Below, piece by piece: positions 34,228-42,813 of a DNA stretch of 64,000 nt (position 1 is its first letter; every line of letters begins with the position of its first letter). The notes under the pieces are model-generated. The model was not told the origin of the DNA, searched no databases, and saw only the letters and a program-made list of their open reading frames with translations. The stretch comes from Rhodobacter sp. (GTDB lineage: Bacteria > Pseudomonadota > Alphaproteobacteria > Rhodobacterales > Rhodobacteraceae). Where the stretch lies: NCBI GenBank assembly GCA_030066215.1, contig JASJCA010000016.1, positions 1 through 64,000 on the forward strand, in the 5' to 3' direction. The translations under genes were made by a program, and so were the position numbers.

Positions 34228-34920
34228 ATGACGGCACTCCAGGCGCTGATCGTCGACGTCGACGGCACGCTCGCCGAGACCGAAGAGGCGCATCGCCACG
34301 CCTTCAACCAGACCTTTGCCGCTTGGGGCCTGCCCTGGCACTGGGACGTGGACGATTATCGCCAGTTGCTGCAGATCACCGGCGGCAAAGAACGTCTCGG
34401 CGCCTTTCAGCAAACCCTCTGCCTGTCGGACCGCCGCTTGACGGATACCGAGATCGCCCACCTCCACGCCCAGAAGACCGCGCGTTACACGGCGATCCTG
34501 GCCGCGGGCGAATTGCCGCTGCGCCCGGGTGTGGCGGACCTGATCCACACCGCCCGCGCCAAGGGCCTGCAGCTCGCGGTCGCCACGACGACCAACCGGC
34601 CGAATGTCGATGCGCTCTGTCGCTGCGGTTGGGGCCGGCCGGCGGCGGATCTCTTCGAGGTCATCGCCGCCGGCGACGAGGTCGCCGCCAAGAAACCCGC
34701 CCCCGACATTTATCTCCTGGCGCTCGACCGCCTCGGCCTGCCCGCAGACGCCTGCCTTGCGGTCGAAGACAGCCGCAACGGCCTGCTGGCCGCCAAGGCC
34801 GCGGGTCTCCGGACCATCGTCGCGCCTTCGGCGTACACGGCCAGCGAGGACGTCTCCGGCGCCGATCTGATCGTCTCGACCCTCGCGGACCCGCGGGTGA
34901 CCGCTCGTCTAGCTCAGTAA
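34228..34920 (+). CDS. CbbY-like HAD phosphatase
   Basis: A 230-residue HAD protein with the CbbY signature: LIVDVDGTLAETEEAHRHAFN, W-H-W in LPWHWDVDDYRQLL, and TGGKERLGAF. CbbY dephosphorylates xylulose 1,5-bisphosphate, a Rubisco inhibitor. The KKPAPDIYLLAL and AVEDSRNGLLAA motifs complete the HAD site. ATG 34228 starts the conserved region. No Rubisco genes occur here, so the sugar phosphate it handles in this organism is open. Confidence 0.87.
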   Translation: MTALQALIVDVDGTLAETEEAHRHAFNQTFAAWGLPWHWDVDDYRQLLQITGGKERLGAFQQTLCLSDRRLTDTEIAHLHAQKTARYTAILAAGELPLRPGVADLIHTARAKGLQLAVATTTNRPNVDALCRCGWGRPAADLFEVIAAGDEVAAKKPAPDIYLLALDRLGLPADACLAVEDSRNGLLAAKAAGLRTIVAPSAYTASEDVSGADLIVSTLADPRVTARLAQ

Positions 34921-34988
34921 CCATGACCAATTGCGGGACCGACTAGAGCTGGATTCGGCCGGGAACGCACCTCGCCTCTCTTGTGAAA

Positions 34989-35162
34989 AGCCGTGCTCGT
35001 CGGCAACCCGCGGGGTGGCGAAGCCACGCCTGTTCGGTTGCACTTTATGGCTGTCGAGTCCGTGGGACCTCGCGCGGTGTGCCGGTGTCGACAAATCGCC
35101 ACCCCTCCGGGGCGGGTTGGCGATGGGCACGGCGGGGCTGCGCCCCTTGACTCCGTGCCCGG
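34989..35162 (+). repeat. Structured intergenic repeat, copy C
   Basis: Left arm GCCGTGCTCGTCGGCAACCC from 34990, right arm TCGCCACCCC-TCCGGGG-CGGGTTGGCGATGG from 35096, 3' hairpin GGGCACGG-C-GGGGC-TGC-GCCCC-TTGACT-CCGTGCCC (35125-35160). It is the A-T version at the diagnostic arm position (left CAACCCG, right CGGGTTG). It sits between convergent genes, the CbbY-like phosphatase and 3-hydroxybutyrate dehydrogenase. A spurious ORF runs through it. Confidence 0.92.
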
Positions 35163-35435
35163 GGCAGCGTTCCTACATCGGCTCCAGGCCGAAACTAACA
35201 TACGGCAACTGCGCTCCAAGCCTTTCCCCTCGAGCACCACCGCGATTTGAGCCTCCTTAGGCGCGCGCCACCCGACCGACCCCTCACCTGGTCTCCTCAG
35301 CCGAAACCGCAACACTGGCAAAACGCGGCACCCCCACCAATCCAGGAGATCACCCGCCACTGGCCCGCTCCGCGAAGCCGGAGGCGGCAGCGGAGTACGA
35401 CCGGCGCCGGCGCAGCCGGCTCAACCGAACCCCGC
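35163..35435. other. Non-coding gap downstream of bdhA
   Basis: Together with repeat copy C this completes the 515-base gap 34921-35435. The only visible structure is a short perfect hairpin GCCGGC-GCA-GCCGGC at 35406-35420, just after the bdhA stop on the minus strand, with no T-run. No gene is supported. Confidence 0.5.
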
Positions 35436-36239
35436 CTATTGCGCCGTCCAGCCGCCGTCCACCGGGATCGCCGCCCCGGTGACGTTGTGCGCCAGCGGCG
35501 AGCACAGCCAAAGAGCCAAGGCGCCGATCTCCCCGGGATCCGAGGTCCGCTGCGAGGGCTGCTTCTCGGCCAAGAGATCGGCGATCCCCTTGTCCCGGTC
35601 GCCGCCGAACATCGCCGCCCGCGCTGCCACCTGGGGCGCGATGATCGACGTCTCGGTCCAGCCCGGGCAGATGCAATTGGCGGTCACGCCCCCGCTCGCC
35701 TTGGTCCCCGCCGTGGCGTATTCCAAGGCTGCCACGCGGCTCAGCCCCACCAGCCCGAACTTCGCCGCCACGTAGGGCGCCTTGTCCTTCGACGCGACCA
35801 GCCCGTGCACCGAGGCGATGTTGATCACCCGCCCGAACCCCCGCGCCGCCATCGACGGCAGGGCCAGACGCATCGTTTCAAACGCCGCCGACAGGTTCAC
35901 CGCCAGAATCGCGTCCCAGGTCTCGCGCGGCATCTCGGCCAGGGGCGCGGTGTGCTGAATGCCGGCGTTGTTCACCAGCACGTCCACCCCGCCCCAGGCC
36001 TCCAACGCCGCCATCATGCTCGAGATCGCCTCCGGATCGCGCAAATCCGCGGGGAAGAACACCGCCTCCGGCGACCCCAGCTCGCCGAGCCCGGCGCAGA
36101 CCTCCTCCGCCTGCCCCGGCGCGGCGAGCCCATGCACCGCGACCCGCGCGCCAGCGCCCGCCAGCGCCTCGGCCACCGCCAGCCCGATCCCCTGGACCGA
36201 GCCCGTCACCAGCGCGGTCCTGCCCGCCAAATCCGTCAT
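35436..36239 (-). CDS. bdhA: 3-hydroxybutyrate dehydrogenase
   Basis: A 267-residue short-chain dehydrogenase that interconverts D-3-hydroxybutyrate and acetoacetate with NAD. ALVTGSVQGIGLAVAEAL binds NAD, VLVNNAGIQHTAP and INIASVHGLVASKDKAPYVAAK supply the Asn-Ser-Tyr-Lys catalytic set, and CICPGWTETSI, typical of the 3-HBDH group, follows. The start codon sits within GGGCTGAGATG, right at the stop of the acyl-CoA synthetase gene, so both form one transcript. It fits use of polyhydroxybutyrate or ketone bodies. Confidence 0.92.
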   Translation of the reverse strand: MTDLAGRTALVTGSVQGIGLAVAEALAGAGARVAVHGLAAPGQAEEVCAGLGELGSPEAVFFPADLRDPEAISSMMAALEAWGGVDVLVNNAGIQHTAPLAEMPRETWDAILAVNLSAAFETMRLALPSMAARGFGRVINIASVHGLVASKDKAPYVAAKFGLVGLSRVAALEYATAGTKASGGVTANCICPGWTETSIIAPQVAARAAMFGGDRDKGIADLLAEKQPSQRTSDPGEIGALALWLCSPLAHNVTGAAIPVDGGWTAQ

Positions 36240-36240
36240 C

Positions 36241-37743
36241 TCAGCCCTCCGCCAGCCGTTTGCGCAACTCAGTCTTCAGCACCTTGCCGTAATTGTTCTT
36301 CGGCAGCGCATCGACGAACATGTACGACTTCGGCCGCTTGAACCGCGCGATGTTCTCCAGACAGAACGCATCAAGCGCCCTCTGGTCCACCGCGCCCGAG
36401 GCCACCACGAAGGCCACTACGTCCTCTCCCCACTCCGCCGAGGGCCGCCCGACCACCGACACCTCATGCACGCCCGTGTGTTGCATCAGCACCTCCTCGA
36501 CCTCGCGCGGATAGATGTTGGTCCCGCCCGAGATGATCACGTCCTTCGACCGGTCCGCCAGCGTCAGATAGCCGTCCGCGTCGAGCCGTCCGACATCGCC
36601 TGTCATCAGCCAGCCGTCGCGCAAGGTCTTCGCCGTGGCCGCCTCGTTGCGCCAATAGCCCGGCATCACCGGCAGGCCCTTGACCATGATCTCGCCGGTC
36701 TCGCCCGGACCCAGAACCCCGTCCGGCCCACCGATCGCCACCTCGACCACCGACTGCGCCCGGCCGACCGAGCCCAGGCGTTCGCGCCACCGCGGGTGCG
36801 ACCGGTCCGCGACCTCGTCGCGCGAGAGCGCAGTGATCGCCATCGGGCACTCGCCCTGCCCGTAGATCTGCACGAAGCGCGGCCCGAACCAGTCGACCGC
36901 CTCGACGATATCGGCCAGATACATCGGCCCGCCGCCATAAACCACGGTCTTGATGCCCTCGCCCCGCCTGCCCGCCGCCTTGGCCGCATCGGTCAGCCGC
37001 CGCACCATCGTCGGCGCCATGAACATCGACACCTGCCCGTGCCCGCGCGCCAATGCCAGGACCTCGTCGGCGTCGAACCCGCCCGAGCGCGGCACGATAT
37101 GCGCCGCGCCCACGCGCACATGGATCGGCGCGTAGATCCCCGCTCCGTGGCTCATCGGCGCGGCGTAGAGCGCCGCATCCGCCGCCGACACCGGATCCAC
37201 GTCCACCGGATAGGCCAGCGAGGTCGCCATCAGCATCCCGTGCGTGATCCGCACCCCTTTGGGCCGCCCGGTGGTGCCCGAGGTGTAGAACAGCCAGCAC
37301 AAATCGTCCGGCTCGCGCGGCACAGATCCCATGCCAGCGCCTGAGGTCATCTCGATGAACTCAGCGCCGCCGATCTCGACCAGCGGCACCTGCACCTCCG
37401 CCGCCAGCGCCGCACCCAACTCCGCCGTCACGACCCCCAGCACCGCCCCGGCATCGCCGATGATCCAGGCGGCCTCCTTGGCATGCAGCTTGGCATTGAT
37501 CGGCACTGCCGCCGCGCCCGCGATCCAGACCCCGAACATCACCACCAGATAGTCGGGATGGTTCTTGGCGAAGACCGCCACCCGGTCCCCCGGTGTTACC
37601 CCACGCTCGCGCAACGCCGCCGCGAAAGGCGCCGCCCGATCCGCAAAACCCCGGTAATCCGCCACCACCGCATCGCCGTGGCATAGCGCGGGTGCACCGC
37701 CCGACACCGCCGCCGCGCGCTCCAGCCATATCGCCAGATTCAT
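36241..37743 (-). CDS. AMP-forming acyl-CoA synthetase
   Basis: A 500-residue class I adenylate-forming enzyme. The P-loop LFYTSGTTGRPKGV, the YGQGECPM adenine motif, MTGDVGRLDADGYL and DRSKDVIISGGTNIYPREVEE hinge, and a C-terminal catalytic Lys in NNYGKVLK are all present. It activates a carboxylic acid to its CoA ester. With bdhA directly downstream, acetoacetate or a short- or medium-chain hydroxy acid is a reasonable guess. The start at 37743 begins the conserved MNLAIWLERAA; six earlier codons are open. Confidence 0.9.
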   Translation of the reverse strand: MNLAIWLERAAAVSGGAPALCHGDAVVADYRGFADRAAPFAAALRERGVTPGDRVAVFAKNHPDYLVVMFGVWIAGAAAVPINAKLHAKEAAWIIGDAGAVLGVVTAELGAALAAEVQVPLVEIGGAEFIEMTSGAGMGSVPREPDDLCWLFYTSGTTGRPKGVRITHGMLMATSLAYPVDVDPVSAADAALYAAPMSHGAGIYAPIHVRVGAAHIVPRSGGFDADEVLALARGHGQVSMFMAPTMVRRLTDAAKAAGRRGEGIKTVVYGGGPMYLADIVEAVDWFGPRFVQIYGQGECPMAITALSRDEVADRSHPRWRERLGSVGRAQSVVEVAIGGPDGVLGPGETGEIMVKGLPVMPGYWRNEAATAKTLRDGWLMTGDVGRLDADGYLTLADRSKDVIISGGTNIYPREVEEVLMQHTGVHEVSVVGRPSAEWGEDVVAFVVASGAVDQRALDAFCLENIARFKRPKSYMFVDALPKNNYGKVLKTELRKRLAEG

Positions 37744-37816
37744 CCCCCGGCCCCCCGACATGTCCCGCGCGCGGCGCCATGGAACCTCACTTTGCCGTCG
37801 CGCTCAACCGTCCCGG

Positions 37817-37840
37817 CTTCTTCTCGTCCCAAATACTCAA
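37817..37840 (-). repeat. Dispersed leader element, copy 2
   Basis: Minus strand: TTGAGTATTTGGGACGAGAAGAAG (read in two blocks, TTGAGTATTTGGG and ACGAGAAGAAG). It matches the copy at 41786-41810 in 23 of 24 positions. It lies 74 bases upstream of the acyl-CoA synthetase start, in the gap after the epimerase. Confidence 0.6.
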
Positions 37841-37921
37841 GGCCGCGGCCCCGCAACACCGCCCGGACCCCGACCCCCGGCGTCGCCTCGCAACAAGCCA
37901 AAAGACCGCGCGCGGACGCGC

Positions 37922-38938
37922 TCAATCGGGTACCCCCTCGCCATAGACATCCCGGTACCACTCGACGAACCGCCGCACGCCCACCTCCAGCGGCGTCTTC
38001 GGCAGCGCGCCGACCAGCGTCTGCAACAGCGTCGCGTCCGCCCAGGTCGCCGGCACGTCGCCGGGCTGCATGTCCATGAAGTTGATCCGCGCCTCCTGCC
38101 CCAGGGCCGCCTCGACCGCGCGCACGAAGTCCATCAGCTGCACCGGCGCCCCGTTGCCGATATTGACCACCCGGAACGGCGCCACCGGCGACAGCGAATC
38201 CGCCGCGCCCACCGGCTCGGACCCCGGCACCGCGTCGCGCAACCGCATCAGCCCCTCAACCAGATCGTCGACGAAGGTGAAGTCGCGCCGCATGTCACCG
38301 TGATTGTAGACGTCGATCGGCTCGCCGGCGGTGATCGCCTTGACGAATTTAAAGAGCGCCATATCAGGCCGTCCCCAAGGCCCGTAAACAGTGAAGAACC
38401 GAAACATCGTCACCGGCAGGCCGTAGAGATGGGCATAGGAATGCGCCATCGCCTCGGTCGCCTTCTTGGTGGCGGCATAGAACGACATCTGGCTGTCGGC
38501 CTTGTGGGTCTCGGCATAGGGCATCTCGGTGTTGGCGCCGTAGACCGACGAGGTCGAGGCCAGCATCAGGTGCTTCGGCGGGGTCGCGCGCGCCGCCTCG
38601 AGCACTTCGTAGGTGCCGATCAGATTCGCCTCGACGTACGTCCGTGGCGCCTCGATCGAATAGCGCACGCCGGCCTGCGCGGCGAGGTGCACCAAGACGT
38701 CGGGCGCATGCTCGGCCATCAGCCCGGCCAGCAACCCCGGCTCCTCCAGCCGCCCGATCACCGGCGTGAACCCCGGCGACTGGCCGAGGATCCGGTGCCG
38801 GGCCTCCTTCAGCGCCGGGTCGTAGTATTCGGTCATCGCGTCGAGCCCTATGACCCGCGCGCCGGCCTGTAGCAGCCGCTGGCTGGTGTGGAACCCGATG
38901 AATCCTGCCGATCCGGTGACCAGTGCCGTCTCTGCCAT
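37922..38938 (-). CDS. UDP-glucuronate 4-epimerase
   Basis: A 338-residue extended short-chain dehydrogenase. GSAGFIGFHTSQRLL binds NAD, HLAAQAGVRYSIEAPRTYV and STSSVYGANTEMPY contain the catalytic Ser, SFYAATKKATE the Tyr-x3-Lys pair, and RFFTVYGPWGRPDMALFKF is the signature of the glucuronate epimerase group. It makes UDP-galacturonate for capsule or lipopolysaccharide. No other polysaccharide gene is next to it in the window. It is divergent from the CXXCW gene. Confidence 0.92.
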   Translation of the reverse strand: MAETALVTGSAGFIGFHTSQRLLQAGARVIGLDAMTEYYDPALKEARHRILGQSPGFTPVIGRLEEPGLLAGLMAEHAPDVLVHLAAQAGVRYSIEAPRTYVEANLIGTYEVLEAARATPPKHLMLASTSSVYGANTEMPYAETHKADSQMSFYAATKKATEAMAHSYAHLYGLPVTMFRFFTVYGPWGRPDMALFKFVKAITAGEPIDVYNHGDMRRDFTFVDDLVEGLMRLRDAVPGSEPVGAADSLSPVAPFRVVNIGNGAPVQLMDFVRAVEAALGQEARINFMDMQPGDVPATWADATLLQTLVGALPKTPLEVGVRRFVEWYRDVYGEGVPD

Positions 38939-39043
38939 AAAAGCCTCTCTGCCCGCCTTGCCCTAGCCCTAGCGCAGAGCCCCGCGCAAAGAAACCGCCC
39001 CTGCCGCTTGGCGGCGCGCGCCCACAGCGGATAGGGTGCCGCC

Positions 39044-39619
39044 ATGCTGCGCCCCGCCGTCCTGCTTTTCGCGTTGACCACTCTGGCTTTGGCCGAGCCC
39101 TACCGCGCGATCCAGGACCGGCGGCCGGAGCAGTTTCACCCCGAGACCGGCTACCGCATCGACCGCCAGCGCGCGCCGACGCCCGACGACATCCCCGGCC
39201 CGGCCCAGCCGATCAGCGCTGCCGAGGCCAAGGCGCTGCTGGCCAAAGGCGCCCTCGCGATCGACGTTTTCGGCGCCGCGCAGTCACGCTATGACGAGCT
39301 CGACGGTACCTGGCTGGTGTCGAAAGAGCGCCTCAGCCTGCCTGGCGCCACCTGGCTGCCCGAGACCGGCCGCGGCGTTCTCGACGCGACGATGCAGCGC
39401 TACCTGGCCGACACGCTCGCCCGCCTGACCCAGGGCGACCCGACCCGCCCGCTGATCGTCTATTGCATCGCCGATTGCTGGATGAGCTGGAACGCCGCGC
39501 AACGCATCGCCGCCCTGGGCTACACCGAGGTCCACTGGTTCCGCCACGGCACCGACGGCTGGCGCGACATCGGCGAGCCGTTGGTGCCTGTCGATCCGAT
39601 ACCTGTGGGCGTGGAGTAA
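39044..39619 (+). CDS. PQQ-dependent catabolism-associated CXXCW-motif protein
   Basis: A 191-residue exported rhodanese-like protein: signal peptide LRPAVLLFALTTLALA, ETGYRIDRQRAPTP, an AIDVFGAAQ strand and the redox signature C-I-A-D-C-W in IVYCIADCWMSWNAAQR, then WFRHGTDGWRD. This family accompanies PQQ-dependent alcohol dehydrogenase systems and probably handles thiols or sulfur in the periplasm. The convergent metallohydrolase and SoxYZ-like carrier belong to the same functional set. No PQQ dehydrogenase is in the window. Confidence 0.86.
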   Translation: MLRPAVLLFALTTLALAEPYRAIQDRRPEQFHPETGYRIDRQRAPTPDDIPGPAQPISAAEAKALLAKGALAIDVFGAAQSRYDELDGTWLVSKERLSLPGATWLPETGRGVLDATMQRYLADTLARLTQGDPTRPLIVYCIADCWMSWNAAQRIAALGYTEVHWFRHGTDGWRDIGEPLVPVDPIPVGVE

Positions 39620-39681
39620 GAGGGGTCGGGTTTTTCCCCGGTGGAGTCGGCTGGGTGGTGAAGCTGTATCTAGAGAACGAA

Positions 39682-39848
39682 GCCGCGCCATCGCCGACCC
39701 GCGGGGTGGCGAGCCGGCCTCTGAACGGGCGCACTTGATGGCTGTCGAGTCCGTAGGACCTCAAGCGGCGCGCGAGGCTCGATCAATCGCCGCCCCACCG
39801 GGGCGGGTCGGCGATGGCGCGGCGGCCTGCGGCCTTGAGTCTGCGCCT
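39682..39848 (+). repeat. Structured intergenic repeat, copy D
   Basis: Left arm GCCGCGCCATCGCCGACCCG (39682-39701) pairs with right arm CGGGTCGGCGATGGCGCGGC (about 39804-39823) over 20 positions without a mismatch, the best inverted repeat of the family. 3' hairpin GGCGCGG-CGGCC-TGC-GGCC-...-GCGCC. It lies between convergent genes (CXXCW protein and zinc metallohydrolase) in a 348-base gap; 39849-39967 has nothing else. Confidence 0.92.
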
Positions 39849-39967
39849 GGCGCGGGTCTTCAACGACTGCTCCAGGTCAACCCCCAAAATAGGCAGCCAA
39901 CCGTCCTGAGGTCAATTGAGAGCTGGTCGCACGCACCACAGTTTCCCCAGACCCTCAGCCCGCCCGC

Positions 39968-40912
39968 TCAGTTCCCAAGCGGCAGAACCTCGCTCTCGAT
40001 CCCAGAATAGAGATGCGCCACCGAGCGGTGGAATTCCTCCGGCATGGCGCCCATCGACACAAACGCCTCCGGCAGCTCAAGATCCATCGCCTCGATCATA
40101 TCGAGGCCCTCGCGCGCAGCCCCCGTCAGCGCGGCTTCCAGCCAATCCAGATAGGCCCGGGTCTGCGCGATCGAGGCACCGCCCGTGTCGTAGGGCCCGT
40201 GCCCAGGCACGATCGCCGACGCCTCCACGCCCGCTAGCACGTCCAGCGCCGCCCGCCAGGCCGCCAGATCGGCCGACGGCGTCGTCGGCGCACGGTCAAA
40301 AAACACCAGATCGCCGGCGATCAGGTTGCCCGACGCCCGGTCCACAAGCGCCAGATCCGAGCCCGTGTGCCCGGCCAGCGGTAACGCCTCGAAGCCGCGC
40401 CCGTCGATCACCAGATCGCCGCCCTCGACCACCGCGGTCGGCGGCACCACCTCGGTCCCGCGCATCCAGTCGCCGAGGATCCGGTACATGTTGTCGGCAA
40501 ACGCCTCGCCATCGGCAAACGCCGCCGCCTGGGTCCCGCCAAGCGCCAGGATCGGCACGTCGGCAAAGACCTGGTTGCCGAAGAAATGGTCCGGATGGTG
40601 ATGCGTGTTCACCACCGCTGACACGCCGCGGATGTCGAGCCCCAAGGCCATCGCCTTCAGCGCCTCGCCATAGCGCAGGGACGGCCCGCTATCGACCACG
40701 ATCAGCCCGCTCGCGCCCTGCAGAAGGGTGATATTCACGATCGCGCCGCCGTTCCGCATCGAGAAATAATCGGTGGCGCCTTCCACCATCCAGATCCCGT
40801 CCGCGACCTGCTGCGGCACCAGATCATACGCCAGCCGCGCCGCCGCGGCCGCCCGCGGCGCCAGTGCCGCCGCGCCAATAAGCCCCAGCGACTGGCGCCG
40901 CGACAGGCTCAA
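39968..40912 (-). CDS. Quinoprotein relay system zinc metallohydrolase, Tat-exported
   Basis: A 314-residue MBL protein. The Tat signal LSRRQSLGLIGAAALAPRAA leads to the periplasm. Zinc ligands are complete: VVNTHHHPDHFFGN, ALPLAGHTGSDL, NLIAGDLVFF and VPGHGPYD. Proteins of this type accompany PQQ dehydrogenases and may relay electrons or process a thiol carrier. The start is TTG 40912, overlapping the stop of the SoxYZ-like gene (TTGA); the open frame reaches further up only within that gene. Convergent with the CXXCW gene. Confidence 0.87.
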   Translation of the reverse strand: MSLSRRQSLGLIGAAALAPRAAAAARLAYDLVPQQVADGIWMVEGATDYFSMRNGGAIVNITLLQGASGLIVVDSGPSLRYGEALKAMALGLDIRGVSAVVNTHHHPDHFFGNQVFADVPILALGGTQAAAFADGEAFADNMYRILGDWMRGTEVVPPTAVVEGGDLVIDGRGFEALPLAGHTGSDLALVDRASGNLIAGDLVFFDRAPTTPSADLAAWRAALDVLAGVEASAIVPGHGPYDTGGASIAQTRAYLDWLEAALTGAAREGLDMIEAMDLELPEAFVSMGAMPEEFHRSVAHLYSGIESEVLPLGN

Positions 40913-41694
40913 TTCAGCGCGCCTTGGCTGATCACCCCGTCGATATCGTTGCCGTTGTTGTCCCGCCCGCGCACGTGCAGGCTGGCCGGCAGCGTCCCGG
41001 GCGCGAAGTAAAGCGTGAAGGCCGGATCCTCGTTCACCGGCTCGCTCAGCTCGATCCGCGCCAGCTTCACCCCATCGTCGGTCTCCAGCGCCAGATCCTC
41101 GATGATGAACACCGGGATGTCGCCCGCGAGCCCGGTATCCATCGGATGATCGACGATGAACCGCGCCCGGCCCGAGGCCGCCCAAAGCCGCCCGCGCACC
41201 TCGCCCAGATGCTCTTCCCAGTCGTCGCTGGCATAGGCGTGGGCCGGCGCGGTACAGCCGCCGCCGGCCGCATCGATATAGGTCGAGCCAATGTGCCAGG
41301 CGCCGTCCTGGGTCTCGACCGAGGCGCGGATCGCCGTCGCCTGGTCGATCTTGAACCGCAGCGCGATCTTCGCCTCGGCCTCTTCCGGGAACTAGGTCAG
41401 GATGTGCGGGATCGGGCCGTAATCGGCCGTCACCACGATGCGCCGCACATTCGGGATCGCCGTGGCGTCGACCAGCAAGGGCACGTTCAGCGAATCCTCC
41501 GCCTCCGCCGGCCCGCGCACCACCACCCGGTCGTCGAACCGGATGTCGGCGGGATCACCGAGAATGTCGATCTGGTGGTAATCCCACATCCCCGACTGCA
41601 TCGGATCGTCGAGCTTGGTCTGCGGATCGTCGAGCCCCCAGGCCGCCCCGGCCAGCGCCAGCGCCGCCGCCATTACCCAAGCCGTCAGCCGCAT
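40909..41694 (-). pseudogene. Quinoprotein-associated SoxYZ-like carrier with in-frame amber codon
   Basis: A 261-codon gene interrupted once. Codons 1-100 encode a signal peptide (LTAWVMAAALALAGAAWG) and the SoxY-like start up to YGPIPHILT; codon 101 is TAG (41392-41394); codons 102-261 continue in the same frame through FPEEAEAKIALRFKIDQ, the GGGC carrier site (Cys147), WEEHLGEVRGRLWAASG and the SoxZ-like C terminus to TGA at 40909-40911. Everything else is conserved, so loss is recent, a read error, or read-through. Family role: swinging-arm thiol carrier associated with PQQ dehydrogenases. Overlaps the metallohydrolase start. Confidence 0.82.
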
Positions 41695-41785
41695 CGCAGT
41701 CCCTCCCGATCGCGCCCGTTGCCGCGCCTTCTAGCACAAACCCCGCCGCCACGCATCGGCCTTAAGGTCGTAGAGCGCGCCCGGG

Positions 41786-41810
41786 TCTTCTTCTCGTCCG
41801 AAATACTCAA
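41786..41810 (-). repeat. Dispersed leader element, copy 3
   Basis: Minus strand: TTGAGTATTTCGG then ACGAGAAGAAGAC. It is almost identical to the element at 37817 and lies 91 bases upstream of the SoxYZ-like start, in the 240-base gap after the ABC permease. Confidence 0.6.
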
Positions 41811-41934
41811 ATCCCGCCGCCACAACGCCACGCACTGCATCCATAGCGCCCACGCCCGCCAAACGCACCCACGGGCCCCCACCGCAGGCGAAACCGAGGA
41901 TGGGGAGAGCACAGCGCTGCCGCAGGCAGCGCCG

Positions 41935-42720
41935 TCAGGACACCGCCGACCGCGCGGCGCGGCGCCAGCGGCTGGCGCGGGCCTCGGTCGATTGCACCAC
42001 CAGATACTCGATCAGCAGCATCACCGCGACGAAGGACAGCGAATAGGCCAAGACGTACGCCGTCTCGAACAGCTGGAAATAGAGGTGGATTTGAAATCCC
42101 ACCCCGTTGCTGCGGCCCAGGAACTCCACCACCAGCACGATCTTCCAGATCACCGCCAGCCCGTTGCGCACCGCCGTCGACAGATACGGCGCCAGTTGCG
42201 GCAACAGCACGTGGCGCAGCCGAGCCCAGCGGCCCATGCGGTAGACCTGCGCCATCTCGGCCACCGCGGGGTCGCGCGCCCGCACGCCTTCGCGCACCGT
42301 CACGATCACCATCGCGGTCTTGTTCACCGACACCGCCACGATCGCCGCCACCTCGTTCAGCCCCAGCCACAGATAGGCCAGCACGATCACCACCAGCGCC
42401 GGCAGGTTGAGAAACACCACCACCCAAGGGTCCGCCCACCGGTTGAGCCGCGGGAACAGCCCCAACAGCAGCCCCAGAGCCGTCCCGATCGCCATGGCAA
42501 AGCCGAACGCCGCCAGCACCCGCGCCAGCGTCGCGCCCATGTGCAGCCAAAGCGCGCCCGAGGCCGCCTCGCCGGCGATCACCGCCCAGACCGCCGCCGG
42601 CGCCGGCAGCACGCTGGCGTCATCGAGCGCCCGCGCCCCGGCCCACCACGCCAGCCCCAACGCGGCCAGCGATACCGCGATCACAATCGGGCTGCGCCCG
42701 GTCTTGTTGGTCTCCGCCAT
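41935..42720 (-). CDS. ABC transporter permease, nitrate/sulfonate/taurine type
   Basis: A 261-residue inner-membrane protein with about six TM helices. The EAA loop for ATPase contact is in EMAQVYRMGRWARLRHVLLPQLAPYL, as in SsuC/TauC. VLPAPAAVWAVI near the N terminus and WKIVLVVEFLGRSNGVGF near the C terminus are family-typical. No binding protein or ATPase gene is adjacent, so partners must be elsewhere or lost. It is upstream of the SoxYZ-like gene and divergent from the NosR-like gene, and may belong to the quinoprotein set. Confidence 0.86.
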   Translation of the reverse strand: MAETNKTGRSPIVIAVSLAALGLAWWAGARALDDASVLPAPAAVWAVIAGEAASGALWLHMGATLARVLAAFGFAMAIGTALGLLLGLFPRLNRWADPWVVVFLNLPALVVIVLAYLWLGLNEVAAIVAVSVNKTAMVIVTVREGVRARDPAVAEMAQVYRMGRWARLRHVLLPQLAPYLSTAVRNGLAVIWKIVLVVEFLGRSNGVGFQIHLYFQLFETAYVLAYSLSFVAVMLLIEYLVVQSTEARASRWRRAARSAVS

Positions 42721-42813
42721 AGCGCATGCTAGACCACATCAAGCCGCCGCGCGGCACAAATGGGACCAAGGTCGCATAACGCGGGCCCGCCCGCGCCCCG
42801 TACGATCCGCGCC

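Noticed and set aside
34993-35250. Short ORFs running through the intergenic repeats (peptides containing MAVESVGP or MAIESVGP)
   Set aside because: The same peptide appears only because the repeat sequence is conserved; frames differ between copies, stems dictate the sequence, and there is no ribosome binding site.
40924-42732. 602-codon plus-strand frame opposite the SoxYZ-like and permease genes
   Set aside because: Low-complexity His/Arg/Gln protein that mirrors the permease and carrier genes; no start signal or family.
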